Assembly: GCA_031411655.1 (NCBI GenBank)
Contig: JANOBM010000071.1
Location: 62,001-126,000, forward strand
DNA: 64,000 bases
Direction: 5' to 3'
Source of the DNA: UBA6163 sp031411655
GTDB lineage: Bacteria > Planctomycetota > Planctomycetia > Pirellulales > Pirellulaceae
Shown here: positions 36,605 through 46,148 of the stretch, one piece after another
How the letters are laid out: each line of letters opens with the position of its first letter
Numbering within the stretch: position 1 is the first letter of the stretch
Position numbers and translations under genes: made by a program
Notes under the pieces: model-generated
The model's database searches: none
Seen by the model: the letters and a program-made list of their open reading frames with translations, nothing else
Told to the model about the DNA's origin: nothing

Positions 36605-37263
36605 AAAACCGATCGGCTGGTCGTCAACGAATGAATGTCGATCGATTCGCCTTGGAACCGATTGCATTCCCTCGTGGACTCGACGCATCACCGATTGAAA
36701 CCGGTATTGCGCAGGGCCTTGCCATCGCCCAAGGTCGCATTCAATCGTTTCAGGACCGTTGGGATCAGCCCCAAATTGAGCAATTTGTCGCCAGTGACTA
36801 TGAACTGGTGTATCGAGCATTGCGTTGGGTGGTGGATGAACGACTGATGATGGGAAAGCGAATGGTCGAATGGGGATGCGGTTTCGCTGTTGTCGCGTCG
36901 CTCGGATCGCGTTTAGGGCTTGATGTGTTCGGCATCGAGTCCGAAGCCGTCCTCCTCAAGCAAGCCAAGCAGACCCTTCTTGATTTTGATACGCCTGTCG
37001 ATTTAGTCCGAGGTAACTTTCTTCCTCGCGGCGCCGAGGCGCTATCCCACGATCCTGATTTCCCATCGCTTGGGCATGCCGTCGATAATGCCTACGAAAC
37101 GATCGGACTCGACCTGGACGATTTTTCCCTGGTATTCGGATATCCATGGCCAGGAGAAGAAGTTTTTCACCAGCGTGTGTTCGAGCGTTATGGGGCACCG
37201 GGTGGTTTATTGATGCTCTTCTGCGGACCGAACGATTTGCGTTTATGGCGTAAAGTCGCATAG
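36601..37263 (+). CDS. Class I SAM-dependent methyltransferase-like protein
   Basis: 220 residues. SAM motif I reads VEWGCGFAVVAS, followed by the acidic end of strand 2 (FGIESE). A motif IV-like YPWPGEE segment and a final strand GGLLMLFCGP are also seen. The N-terminal 100 residues are helical (IAQGRIQSFQDRWDQP). The substrate cannot be inferred. The gene overlaps the zinc-ribbon gene by 4 bp (ATGA), so the pair is one transcription unit, probably including the nuclease-like gene. Confidence 0.65.
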   Translation: MKNRSAGRQRMNVDRFALEPIAFPRGLDASPIETGIAQGLAIAQGRIQSFQDRWDQPQIEQFVASDYELVYRALRWVVDERLMMGKRMVEWGCGFAVVASLGSRLGLDVFGIESEAVLLKQAKQTLLDFDTPVDLVRGNFLPRGAEALSHDPDFPSLGHAVDNAYETIGLDLDDFSLVFGYPWPGEEVFHQRVFERYGAPGGLLMLFCGPNDLRLWRKVA

Positions 37264-37391
37264 AGTTTCGTTAGCCGAAAAGGCTGGCTACTCGAAGGCG
37301 TGCTTTCAGGGGGCCTGCCTGTTTAGGGAGGATACTATGATTGGCGATCGGAACAGTGGGGCAAAGCCGAGTAATTACAAGACGTTGCTCC

Positions 37392-38102
37392 CTAGTCTTT
37401 GTCGAGACAGTATCGATAGCCCACCCCATATACGGTCTGAACGATGACTGGGTTGGCTGGGTCCCGCTCGATGCGTTTGCGCAGGTTGCTGATCGTTTGG
37501 TCAAGTGTCCGACTGCTGGGCACGGTTGCAGCGCCCCAAGCTTCCCGAAACAAATCGTGTCGGTGAACAACCTCGTTTGTGCAGCGATGCAGTGTCATCA
37601 GGATTCGCAAGTCTCGTGGAGTCAATTCGATGGACGTTTGGCCGTTACGTTGGGCTCGCAATTGCTTAGGGCGGATGAGTAAGTCTCCCATTTCAAAGTC
37701 CATTTCGTGGTCGAGGGTCTTCGCCGTGGGAGACGAAACGCATCGGCGCGCCACGGCACGAATTCTCGCGATTACTTCTTTGGCACCGAACGGTTTTACG
37801 ATGTAATCGTCAGCGCCAAGTTCCAAACCGAGTACTTTATCGATCTCTTCTGCTTTCGCGGTGATGAACAGGATCGGAATGTTGAGATTGGAACCGCGAA
37901 TGTGCCGACAAACGTCGAATCCACTTTTGACCGGCATCATCACATCCAAACAGATGAGATCGGGGCGATGAGCATCGTACATACGGATCGCTTCCGCGCC
38001 GCTCGCAGCCACACGCACTTCGTAGCCCTCGCGCTGCAGCAATTCGGCAAGTGCCGACCGAGTTCTCGCGTCGTCCTCGGCAATGAGGATGTGCAAACTC
38101 AT
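37392..38102 (-). CDS. OmpR/PhoB-family response regulator
   Basis: 236 residues. The receiver spans 1-120 with acidic pocket EDD (9-11), phosphoacceptor Asp53 in CLDVMMP, a switch Thr in FITAK and Lys in IVKPFG. The C-terminal winged helix (about 140-232) includes ELTPRDLRILMTL, SSRTLDQTISNLRKRIE and the closing QTVYGVGYRY hairpin. The start overlaps the kinase stop as ATGA. It is a cognate pair with the kinase upstream in the same operon. Target genes are unknown; the neighbouring envelope cluster is an obvious candidate. Confidence 0.92.
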   Translation of the reverse strand: MSLHILIAEDDARTRSALAELLQREGYEVRVAASGAEAIRMYDAHRPDLICLDVMMPVKSGFDVCRHIRGSNLNIPILFITAKAEEIDKVLGLELGADDYIVKPFGAKEVIARIRAVARRCVSSPTAKTLDHEMDFEMGDLLIRPKQLRAQRNGQTSIELTPRDLRILMTLHRCTNEVVHRHDLFREAWGAATVPSSRTLDQTISNLRKRIERDPANPVIVQTVYGVGYRYCLDKD

Positions 38103-39775
38103 GAGGAGGCTCCTTTCATGGTTTTAACGCGAATCGCCTGGACATCACGATCGAGCGGTAGCGACAGCAGAAAGCAGGCGCCGGGTGGCGCACAGGGCTC
38201 CAGCACGAGGCTTCCACCATGGCGTTTGGCAGCGGATTGTGCAATGGACAGACCAATGCCCGTACCCGAAGGTGCTTCGATGGCATGGTTTAATCGCGTG
38301 AATGGTTTGAAGATATGGCGACGGTATCGAATGGGGATACCAGGTCCATGGTCGCGCACGCGGACCATTAGCTTGTTGTTTTCGATGGAAGATCGAATGA
38401 GAACGTATTTACCCGACGCGGCGTATTTATCGACATTACCAAGTAAATTGACGAGAACGATCCTCAATATATCCTCATCGAGAACGATCGATTGACTTGC
38501 CTCGCGAATGCGCTCCACTTTAATTCCAGACGCTGCGAATCCTGGGATGAACGGTTCCAGTATCTTGTCAATCCATTCATCGGCAATGCCCGCTCGCAAT
38601 CGTAATCGCTTTGCGGCTTGGTCGCCTCGAACAAAGTCTAGCACCCCAGAAACGAGGTCGGTGAGCCGCTCGCATTCCTGCGAAATGACTTCTAGCCGAG
38701 GCGTGACTATCGATGTCAATGCCTCCGATTCGCTATCGGCAAGGTCGCTCTTTGCAAGATCTACATACAATCGAATATTCGTTAGCGGGGTTCTAAGTTC
38801 GTGTGAGACCTGACCAGCAAAACTAACTTGGTCACTGGCAAGCTTCATTTGCCGTTGCATTGACGTGACCACGTAGGCACCGATTGCAACAAAGACTGCC
38901 GATGTAGCGATCACGGACCATAAGACGACCGTTGACGCTTGGTTGGGCAATAATTGCGTCACATCGCCATGATAGTGCAACGCCCAGTTCGACAGCGGCA
39001 CACCGGCGCTTGCTTCCGCAATCAAAGGAAGGTCACCATCGCCTCGGTTGCCCCAACGATAAATCGCTTTTTGTTGTTCGTCGACGATCTCGCTATAGCC
39101 AGGAGATAGGGGAACGTTTTTGGAAAGCGATGAATCGATGGAGGGTGTCGTCGGCAATGCACCAATGACATCGGCGATCCATCGAGATCGCTCTAGCACG
39201 ATTCCCAGTGCATCGCCATCCATTTGGGGAAACCACAAAACCAACTGCATGCCTTGGTCCCTGAACCACGTCTGCCAGACCGGATCGATGGACTCGTTTG
39301 CCAGCGCCGATGGAGTCATTTCTAAGGCGGAGCTCTGTCGACGGGATGATGACATCGTCCCTTTTTCGTTACGAAGAAATGTAGGGCGATTGGCGGCGAG
39401 TGCGACCAACGCGGCGTAACGATTGAGGTCTTTAGGGTCATCGGAAAGCGGCTGTGATGGATGAGCCACCGGACCGTTTGCAGTGACCAGAACACAGCCT
39501 TTTACAACGGGGTCGTCACGTTCCAGTTTTCGCACAATGTTGAGCAAATCCTCCCCTTCAAGTCCCGCGACCTCGGCGGCCAATCGCTGCTTGTATCCTT
39601 CGAGCAGTTCCTTCAAAGGCAGCTGCTGGGTTATCAATTGTTGTTCAAAGACGCTGATCAACCGTTGCTTAGCAATGACTTCCTCGCTCTTTAGTGATCG
39701 TACCGACAGCCAGCCGAGGATTACCATCGGCGCGGCTATCAGCATTAAAATTGCAAGGAGCAAACGGCGTGGCAT
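38099..39775 (-). CDS. Membrane sensor histidine kinase
   Basis: 558 residues. TM1 is at about 5-25 (LLLAILMLIAAPMVILGWLS) and TM2 at about 282-304 (VLWSVIATSAVFVAIGAYVV), bounding a periplasmic sensor domain of roughly 255 residues of no recognised type. HisKA carries GQVSHELRTPLTN (phospho-His). HATPase shows N-box NLLGNVDKYA, G1 DHGPGIP, the F-box region FKPFTRL and G2 GTGIGLSIA. It starts 12 bp after the VWA protein gene and overlaps the regulator gene by 4 bp, so the three genes form one operon. Confidence 0.9.
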   Translation of the reverse strand: MPRRLLLAILMLIAAPMVILGWLSVRSLKSEEVIAKQRLISVFEQQLITQQLPLKELLEGYKQRLAAEVAGLEGEDLLNIVRKLERDDPVVKGCVLVTANGPVAHPSQPLSDDPKDLNRYAALVALAANRPTFLRNEKGTMSSSRRQSSALEMTPSALANESIDPVWQTWFRDQGMQLVLWFPQMDGDALGIVLERSRWIADVIGALPTTPSIDSSLSKNVPLSPGYSEIVDEQQKAIYRWGNRGDGDLPLIAEASAGVPLSNWALHYHGDVTQLLPNQASTVVLWSVIATSAVFVAIGAYVVTSMQRQMKLASDQVSFAGQVSHELRTPLTNIRLYVDLAKSDLADSESEALTSIVTPRLEVISQECERLTDLVSGVLDFVRGDQAAKRLRLRAGIADEWIDKILEPFIPGFAASGIKVERIREASQSIVLDEDILRIVLVNLLGNVDKYAASGKYVLIRSSIENNKLMVRVRDHGPGIPIRYRRHIFKPFTRLNHAIEAPSGTGIGLSIAQSAAKRHGGSLVLEPCAPPGACFLLSLPLDRDVQAIRVKTMKGASS

Positions 39776-39787
39776 TCCTGATTCCGC

Positions 39788-41212
39788 CTACTTGCGAATG
39801 TTCGAGTTGGACGGTGTCGTTTCGTTGTCCAGCCCATCGTAGACCTGTTGTTGGACATTCCTGTTTTGGAACTCGACCATTCTCTTGCGTCCGTATTTCC
39901 ATTTCGCATCGTCTGCGATTTCGGATTCTTGAAGTCCATTGGCTACGGAGTTGGCGTTCAGGATGGGGACGACCACCACTATATTTTTTGCTTCGCACGC
40001 CTCGCTACATTTCAACAACTCTTCGCCATTGATCCGCAACAGATCCTTGGCTTCGTCCACTTTACCCGCGTCGCGTAAAGCGGTTGCCAAGCGATTGCGT
40101 TCGGTCGTAACCAGGACGGTTGCATACGCCAATGTCTCCAAATCTGTTTCGCTCTCGACTTCGGCGAGTGAGGAAGTGAAGCGCGAAAGGACTTCAACCG
40201 ACCGTGTTTCACGTTGCTCCGTCATTGTGCTGGTGAACGCTGCGGAAACGTTTGCGATCGGGAGATGGGAGCCATCTTCACAAGAATCGATTTCGAGTTC
40301 GATTATGAAATACCGATTTTGCCCTGAGTACAACTGGGTCAGAGGGATGAAGATATCACGGCCGTCGATCCGTGCCTCTGTACCTAGCACTCGGACTGGG
40401 CGTACGTGATTTGGAAGGGCAACTTGAACTTGAATGTCACTCGCCACAATGCTCATCAAAGTATCAAATTCCCGATTGAAAATCGCGACCAGGCTTGCCT
40501 CGTCTTCGATGAAAACGTGATTGCCTGAAGACGTTGCTGCAAGCTGCATCATGAGGTCTTCGTTGTAGCCTTCACCGATACCCAGCGTTGAAACGCTGAT
40601 GTTCTCTTTTGCAAGCGATCGTCCCAAATCGGCCAATTCATTTGGTGATGAGGGACCAACGTTGGCTTGGCCGTCAGATAGTAAGATCACACGGTTGATG
40701 TTGCCTCGATCGATGAACTTTCGAATTTCCGCTGCGCCGGCGGCAACACCGGCGAACAATGCAGTGTTACTTCCGACCTGAACGGCGCGAAGTTTTTGAA
40801 CAATCCCGGCTCGATCGGTCGCTTTGGTACTGGGGACCAGTACCTCGATGGCACTGTCATAGAGCACGATGGAAACGATGTCGTTGTCACGCAATCTTTC
40901 GACTGCAGCGATCGCGGCTAACTTAGCCTGCTCGATGCGCTGGCCACTCATGGAACTGCTCTTATCGATCACGATCGCGACGTTGATCGGCGGCCGTGAT
41001 GCCTCGGTCGATAGGGTCGCCCCGTCCAGCGAGATACGGAGGAAGGTTGTGTTTGTCTTGCCAGCCAGCAGCGTCGGATTAGAAATGGTCGCGGTCAGAC
41101 TGATGGTGGGCTGCGTCTTTTTGCCTGGGGATGCATCCAAAGCAGGCATTGCCAGGGTATACCCGAGTGCAACGATAGCGATAAACGCTGAGATTCGATT
41201 CCGTTTCATCAT
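39788..41212 (-). CDS. Secreted von Willebrand factor A (VWA) domain protein
   Basis: 474 residues. The signal peptide covers about 1-28 (ISAFIAIVALGYTLAMPALD). A VWA domain spans about 80-260, with an intact MIDAS: DKSSSMSG (DxSxS), the Thr in SNTALF, and Asp in LLSDGQANVG. A beta domain follows, then a helical C-terminal part (TERNRLATALRDAGKVDEAK). Such VWA proteins bind ligands through a divalent cation in the periplasm or at the surface. It is the first gene of the operon with the sensor kinase and regulator. A role as an extracytoplasmic input or accessory to the kinase is plausible (inference). Confidence 0.85.
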   Translation of the reverse strand: MMKRNRISAFIAIVALGYTLAMPALDASPGKKTQPTISLTATISNPTLLAGKTNTTFLRISLDGATLSTEASRPPINVAIVIDKSSSMSGQRIEQAKLAAIAAVERLRDNDIVSIVLYDSAIEVLVPSTKATDRAGIVQKLRAVQVGSNTALFAGVAAGAAEIRKFIDRGNINRVILLSDGQANVGPSSPNELADLGRSLAKENISVSTLGIGEGYNEDLMMQLAATSSGNHVFIEDEASLVAIFNREFDTLMSIVASDIQVQVALPNHVRPVRVLGTEARIDGRDIFIPLTQLYSGQNRYFIIELEIDSCEDGSHLPIANVSAAFTSTMTEQRETRSVEVLSRFTSSLAEVESETDLETLAYATVLVTTERNRLATALRDAGKVDEAKDLLRINGEELLKCSEACEAKNIVVVVPILNANSVANGLQESEIADDAKWKYGRKRMVEFQNRNVQQQVYDGLDNETTPSNSNIRK

Positions 41213-41561
41213 TGTGTCCTCACGAGAAAAGAGTTGCCGCAGGACACCTTCCGTGCGACAGGCACGGGGTTCCTTGGTGGCGTGAGGTCCATTGAACGAT
41301 AATAGTCTTGGTGAATGGTCTGGTGGAAGTCAAAACAATGTAAAACGATTCTCATGGACGAATGTGTTTCAATGGACGTCAGATTCTCAGCGGCGTTTGT
41401 CTCCATTCAAGCGTTGCAGGCGTACCGTTCGCCTGCGGGTTGAGGCATTCCGCAGGATCAGCGACACTAGAATACTGCTGCGTCATGTCATAAGTTGCGG
41501 TAGAGTACTTGTGAGGCGTCGGGCCTGGATGGTTTCTTTTTGATAAGAGAGCAGTGCACAG
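41213..41561. other. Divergent intergenic region
   Basis: 349 bp between the VWA-kinase-regulator operon (leftward) and the rightward gene at 41562. No credible gene is seen. It must contain the operon promoter; I could not choose a convincing -35/-10 pair. Confidence 0.4.
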
Positions 41562-42212
41562 ATGTGGGATCTAGACGAACACGGTGGCGCTTCATTTCGA
41601 GTGAGCGGCTGGCATTTGCAGGTCGATTACCGCCCGGACGGCTTGCGATTGAGCGCAAGCAACGATGGATCTCAAGATTGCCTTGCAATGATCTCTTTGT
41701 CCGGCGGCGTATTACCGGGGCTTGGTGAACAGTTCATTCGGGGTGATGAACTGCATTTGTCGATGCCTCAAGCCGAAGACGGACAGGCCGGATTGGATTT
41801 GGTGTTGCTGGTTATCAAGGCGGATCGCGACTGTCTAGTGATTGAATCCACGCTTTCGATTCAGACTTTGTTGTTAGACGCTCATCCACAAGTCGAGTTA
41901 ACGATTGCCACCGACGGTCCGTACGTTCAGGCGGTGCAAGAATCGGCGGCTGTTTTCACACGCAGTCCCAGTGCCAAAGTTCAGACGGAGATGCCGAGTG
42001 TCTCCATCCTGGTCGATCGACGGGATGAACTTTCTATCAACAATGAGAACTGGGCCAACGGGAAACTGACATTTTTTGGTGATTTCATGGAAAAGGGAGT
42101 CATTCGGAAGTCACAGCCATGGTGGGTATGGGCGACAACGACGCCCGATCCGGCACGTTTAAAGGCGCTAGCGGAGGAATTGTCCGAACGCCCTTTGCCA
42201 CTCACCAGTTAG
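41562..42212 (+). CDS. Hypothetical protein
   Basis: 216 residues, no signal peptide or TM, predicted mostly beta (FRVSGWHLQVDYRPDGLRLS, then repeated amphipathic strands) with a C-terminal WWVWATTTPDPARLKALAEE helix. No family is recognised. ATG 41562 starts 22 bp after a TAA-containing spacer. It stands alone, before the large envelope genes. Confidence 0.6.
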   Translation: MWDLDEHGGASFRVSGWHLQVDYRPDGLRLSASNDGSQDCLAMISLSGGVLPGLGEQFIRGDELHLSMPQAEDGQAGLDLVLLVIKADRDCLVIESTLSIQTLLLDAHPQVELTIATDGPYVQAVQESAAVFTRSPSAKVQTEMPSVSILVDRRDELSINNENWANGKLTFFGDFMEKGVIRKSQPWWVWATTTPDPARLKALAEELSERPLPLTS

Positions 42213-42539
42213 GCTTTGCAAAGTACCCAATGGGGCTGTGCGGAGGCTCTCCTGCGGTGAATTCCCGTTGCCGGCAAAGGGTTATTCTTTTCGTAGGGTT
42301 GTATCGGTTGTGCGGGCTTTTGCGGGAATGATTGCAGCAACAGTATCTTGTCGGGTTGCATTCTCTTTATCGATTGCGTGAATTGCGTAGAATAGCTGTC
42401 TCGTCATTTGCGCCGAATTTTCACCATCAGGGTGGATTCGAATTGCTCTGCCTTCAAGATGTCCCAGAAGAGATCGGCTTGTTCTTCGGTGTTACGGATA
42501 TTGCTCTATCGGACCGCGCCGTCACTCCAAAGCGAGTTC
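42213..42539. other. Leader region of the large envelope operon
   Basis: 327 bp upstream of the chosen ATG 42540. An open frame extends back to 42408, but its first 44 residues look unlike protein and precede a good signal peptide, so I treat this as leader. The promoter for the 1202/2374-residue gene pair should be here. Confidence 0.4.
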
Positions 42540-45500
42540 ATGGACTTCCGTTCATGCGTGAAGCTTTGTTGGTTGGTCACGTTTCTTCTACTCACTGCAA
42601 CGACTAGGCCGGCGGACTCGCAAGAGCCTGGGACGTTGCCTCCGGCTTCGCTCAGTGGCAGGGCGGAATCGGCCACAGCGCCACCATCGACTCCCGGTGC
42701 GACTGTAGCCAGCCCCGCAGGTGAGGCACCGATTGAGCCGAAAGCTTTCTTGATGCTTGATAGTGCTGGCAATCCGGTCATGGTTCCGGGGATGACGTTT
42801 GAGAAGCTCGATCGCTTGATGCGACTTGAGGAGGGCCTGGAAAAGCCACCTCAACCTTATAGTATTGACTCAGTGTCCATTGTAGGTCGAGTTGTCGATG
42901 AGCACGCCGAACTCAATGTGTCAGTGCGAATTACCGTTGAGCCGAGCGAAGGTAACTGGGTCGCCATTCCGCTTCGGATGGAGAACTTTCATCGCACTGG
43001 ACCTGCCGACGTATCGGGTGTTGAGCGTTACCGGATGGACCTAGCTTCGGATGGTAGCGGTTACCTTCTGCACGTACAGAGCGAGACACGACGGACGGTC
43101 GTCGTGGGAATGAGAGTGGTTGTTCGCGTAGCTCCGGCCCCCAACGCCGCGATTGATTTTCGGCTTCCAGAAGCGTTGTGTAGCATCAGTCTGAATATTC
43201 CCGATGTCGGCGTTTCGGCCTCCGTCGTAGGACGCGGTGACGAGGTCCTTCAGACCCAAAGTGCAGGGCGCGCGACAGATATTACCGTTGAAGCCGGGGG
43301 TGGTATTTTCAGTCTTCGATATGGCACACAGGTGCCGGTACTCGATAATCGTCCGGTGCTAGAAACCGATAGTCGTATCATTGTGGACTGGCAGCAGGCC
43401 GACAATTCACCGCTCGTTGCCTACTCGTTATCGGTCAGAAACATGCGGGGGGAGTTGCCGAAAGTTTCATTGACGATTCCCGGTGCAGTGCGACTACTGC
43501 AACAGCCTGAAGTGCTGAATGCAGGCCCCTTCGAAGTCCTCGATGCAGTCGATTTGGAGGGCAATGATGCAATAGCTACTGGCTTGGGAATTCGTAGTGG
43601 TGAGACATTGCGAAGAATTGACGTGATGCCATCGTCGCCACGCGGCGATACAAGAATGGAGCTCGCCATCAACGGGCAAATGCGTAGCGAGAAGGGGCTC
43701 TCTGGAGGCATGGTCATCGTTTCTCCGGTCGTGGTTGAAGGCGCGATTCAACAAGCCGGTGAAATCGAAGTGAGAACCCCGAAAGACTTCCGCTTGCGTT
43801 GGAAGCCGGCACCATGGATTCGCAGCGTATGGGAAAAAGAGGAGTCCGAGACGTTAACGTCTCGCGTCTACCGGTTCCGATTTGATCGTGTGCCTTTTGA
43901 ACTACCGATCTGGTTGTCAGCACGAGCACGTCAACTTCAGATCGAGTCCGATTGGCGACTGACCCTTTACGATTCACTGGCCTCATTACGAATGGTCATG
44001 CGTACAAACGGCAGCATCCCCGATACGAGGGTGTTGCCGATTAATATTGGACCTTGGAAGGTTCAAAGTGTTTTCATTGCCGATACGACGAAGGCTGTGG
44101 AGGCAGATCGAATAGGGGACGTCCTAGAGATCGATTTGTCGACTTTACCCAGTGGCGGCAGCGAGGGAGACCGAATCGAGGTTGTTCTGGTAAAGTCATT
44201 GGCCCCGGGTGAGACGAAGGTAGATTTTCCACTACCGCAGTTCACTGGTGGCGACGAGGCTATTGGCACTCTGCCATCGACGTTGTCAGTGGTGTCACAG
44301 AACGAGTCGCGATTCATTCTGGACCTTGCGTCATCGGTGGGAATTGGCGAAGTTCTGCGCGGTAACTCTCCGATCGCCAGCACCCCAACGACTCCTGAAA
44401 ACATGGCGGGGGACAGTCAGTATCGACTTCCCGAAGTGGCGCAGCCTTCACGATTGGTAGGTTTCTTGGTCCGCGAACGTCCTTCTGTCTCATTGCTTGC
44501 CGATGCCGAAATCTCCGTCGTTGCCGACAAAATCACGGAGGTCATCGACTGGACGATCTATCCCCAAGGCAGTCTACGTGGACGACTACCGATAACGTGG
44601 GGAAATGCGGCCGATCGGCCTGCAGCAGACATTGTTGCACCCGCAGCGGTGGAGGGGCCGTTGTCAGTGGATTCACCGCCGTCCGCGCCGTTGCCGCCAC
44701 TCGAGGGCGTCCAACCGCAAACCGCGGTGCCGGACGTAGCGGGCTCAGCTTCTGGTTCTGCGAACACATCGCCGGAGTTAACGACCGCATCGCCGGAGTT
44801 AACGGGTCCGTCGAGCGCGACTACCGTGGGTGAACGCGACATCCCGTTTCCGCTCTCACCACTCATTCCTTGGACTGTCGTGGTGGATGACACGCCGGCG
44901 ACGATCCGCATGGATGCAGAGGGTCAGTATCAAATTTATTGTGATCGGCTGGGCGGAGGGCCACACCGTGTGAGGTTTCGGAGAACTCGGCCTCTGACGA
45001 TGACACCTTCTGGTCCGGTGCGCATCGCAGGGATTTTTTTGCCTCGGCCGACTCTCCCTGACACCACCCTCCGTGGACCCATCGTGGTGAGGCTTCGCGG
45101 TAGCAGTCAACGAGAGCTCTCCGCGCAGGGTGACGATGGCCGTTGGGTCGATGAGCTGACGTTGTTAGCGTTACCGCAAAACGACCTCGCCATCCAGCTG
45201 CGTCGGATCGAAAAACAAGAAGACGATTTTATTGTTCGTCGAGGTGTGTTGCGGACAGTCTTGGGAGATTCAGTTCATCACGAACAATTCATTTCGGCGA
45301 TTGAAGGCGGTGGTACACTCCGTATCGGATTGCCGAAGTCTCTCGGTGGCGCGCGAGCCCTGGCTACCGTTGATGGTGTCCAGGTGGAAGTCCTCCGAGA
45401 CATTGAAAATCGCTGCGTCATCCGGTTGGGAGACGTTGGGCTTCATCAGGTTGATTTGCAGATTTGGGCTTCGCGATCGTCATCTTGGGCAATGGACCCC

Positions 45501-46148
45501 GTCAAGCCTCTTATGACGTTGCCCGTTGGTATTGAGCGTCTCTATTGGCAGGTCATTGTTCCTTCTGATGATCATTTGATCTGGGCGACCGAGACGATGG
45601 GGCGAGCGATGAAGTGGGAGCTCAATCGTTGGCGTTTAAATCGTGTACCACTGAAGACAGATGCTTCCTTGATTGAATGGACGGGAACGAGATCAGACGC
45701 ATTGATGCCGCCAGGAAATCGATACCTCTTTGTCGGAATGGATGCTGGTTCTTTGGGAGCCATGACCATGTCGCGCCTGGCGATTTGGTTGGTTGTTGGG
45801 GCGGTTGTATTGCTGGTCTCAATCGCCTTTACCTACGTGCCAAGTATTCGACACCCCCTCACGGCTGTCTTGGCGGCCGTGCTCCTCAGCGGACTCCTTC
45901 TGTTGCTTCCCGATGCTGCGATCATTGCTGGTCAACTCGTTATCGTTGCAATGCTGATGGTTGCCGTGATGACCGGCGTTCGTCAGTTGCTTTCGACGCG
46001 CCGAAGCGATCGGTTGCTTGCTCCGTCTCGAGAGCCAGAAAACCCAACCACTCGAAACGTATCGCCCGTACGCGATGCGCCGGCTGAATCTTTTGCACCG
46101 TCTCCCGAGGCATTGATCACTGGTGGGTCAGCCGTGGAGGCGAGATGA
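42540..46148 (+). CDS. Large periplasmic beta-rich protein with C-terminal membrane anchor
   Basis: 1202 residues from ATG 42540, chosen because it opens with signal peptide FRSCVKLCWLVTFLLLTATT; an upstream start at 42408 is possible. A Pro/Ala linker is followed by about 1000 residues of probable beta-sandwich domains (SVSIVGRVVDEHAELNVSVR, many strands ending in acidic turns). A Pro/Ser linker lies near 700-760. At least three membrane helices close the protein (IWLVVGAVVLLVSIAFTYVP onward), with a short cytosolic tail. The stop overlaps the next start (ATGA), so it is translationally coupled to the 2374-residue protein, which has the same architecture twice. It is probably an envelope-spanning or surface assembly; function unknown. 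Confidence 0.65.
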   Translation: MDFRSCVKLCWLVTFLLLTATTRPADSQEPGTLPPASLSGRAESATAPPSTPGATVASPAGEAPIEPKAFLMLDSAGNPVMVPGMTFEKLDRLMRLEEGLEKPPQPYSIDSVSIVGRVVDEHAELNVSVRITVEPSEGNWVAIPLRMENFHRTGPADVSGVERYRMDLASDGSGYLLHVQSETRRTVVVGMRVVVRVAPAPNAAIDFRLPEALCSISLNIPDVGVSASVVGRGDEVLQTQSAGRATDITVEAGGGIFSLRYGTQVPVLDNRPVLETDSRIIVDWQQADNSPLVAYSLSVRNMRGELPKVSLTIPGAVRLLQQPEVLNAGPFEVLDAVDLEGNDAIATGLGIRSGETLRRIDVMPSSPRGDTRMELAINGQMRSEKGLSGGMVIVSPVVVEGAIQQAGEIEVRTPKDFRLRWKPAPWIRSVWEKEESETLTSRVYRFRFDRVPFELPIWLSARARQLQIESDWRLTLYDSLASLRMVMRTNGSIPDTRVLPINIGPWKVQSVFIADTTKAVEADRIGDVLEIDLSTLPSGGSEGDRIEVVLVKSLAPGETKVDFPLPQFTGGDEAIGTLPSTLSVVSQNESRFILDLASSVGIGEVLRGNSPIASTPTTPENMAGDSQYRLPEVAQPSRLVGFLVRERPSVSLLADAEISVVADKITEVIDWTIYPQGSLRGRLPITWGNAADRPAADIVAPAAVEGPLSVDSPPSAPLPPLEGVQPQTAVPDVAGSASGSANTSPELTTASPELTGPSSATTVGERDIPFPLSPLIPWTVVVDDTPATIRMDAEGQYQIYCDRLGGGPHRVRFRRTRPLTMTPSGPVRIAGIFLPRPTLPDTTLRGPIVVRLRGSSQRELSAQGDDGRWVDELTLLALPQNDLAIQLRRIEKQEDDFIVRRGVLRTVLGDSVHHEQFISAIEGGGTLRIGLPKSLGGARALATVDGVQVEVLRDIENRCVIRLGDVGLHQVDLQIWASRSSSWAMDPVKPLMTLPVGIERLYWQVIVPSDDHLIWATETMGRAMKWELNRWRLNRVPLKTDASLIEWTGTRSDALMPPGNRYLFVGMDAGSLGAMTMSRLAIWLVVGAVVLLVSIAFTYVPSIRHPLTAVLAAVLLSGLLLLLPDAAIIAGQLVIVAMLMVAVMTGVRQLLSTRRSDRLLAPSREPENPTTRNVSPVRDAPAESFAPSPEALITGGSAVEAR

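Noticed and set aside
42408..42539. Upstream extension of the 1202-residue protein
   Set aside because: The extra 44 residues look non-proteinaceous, while ATG 42540 opens a clear signal peptide.
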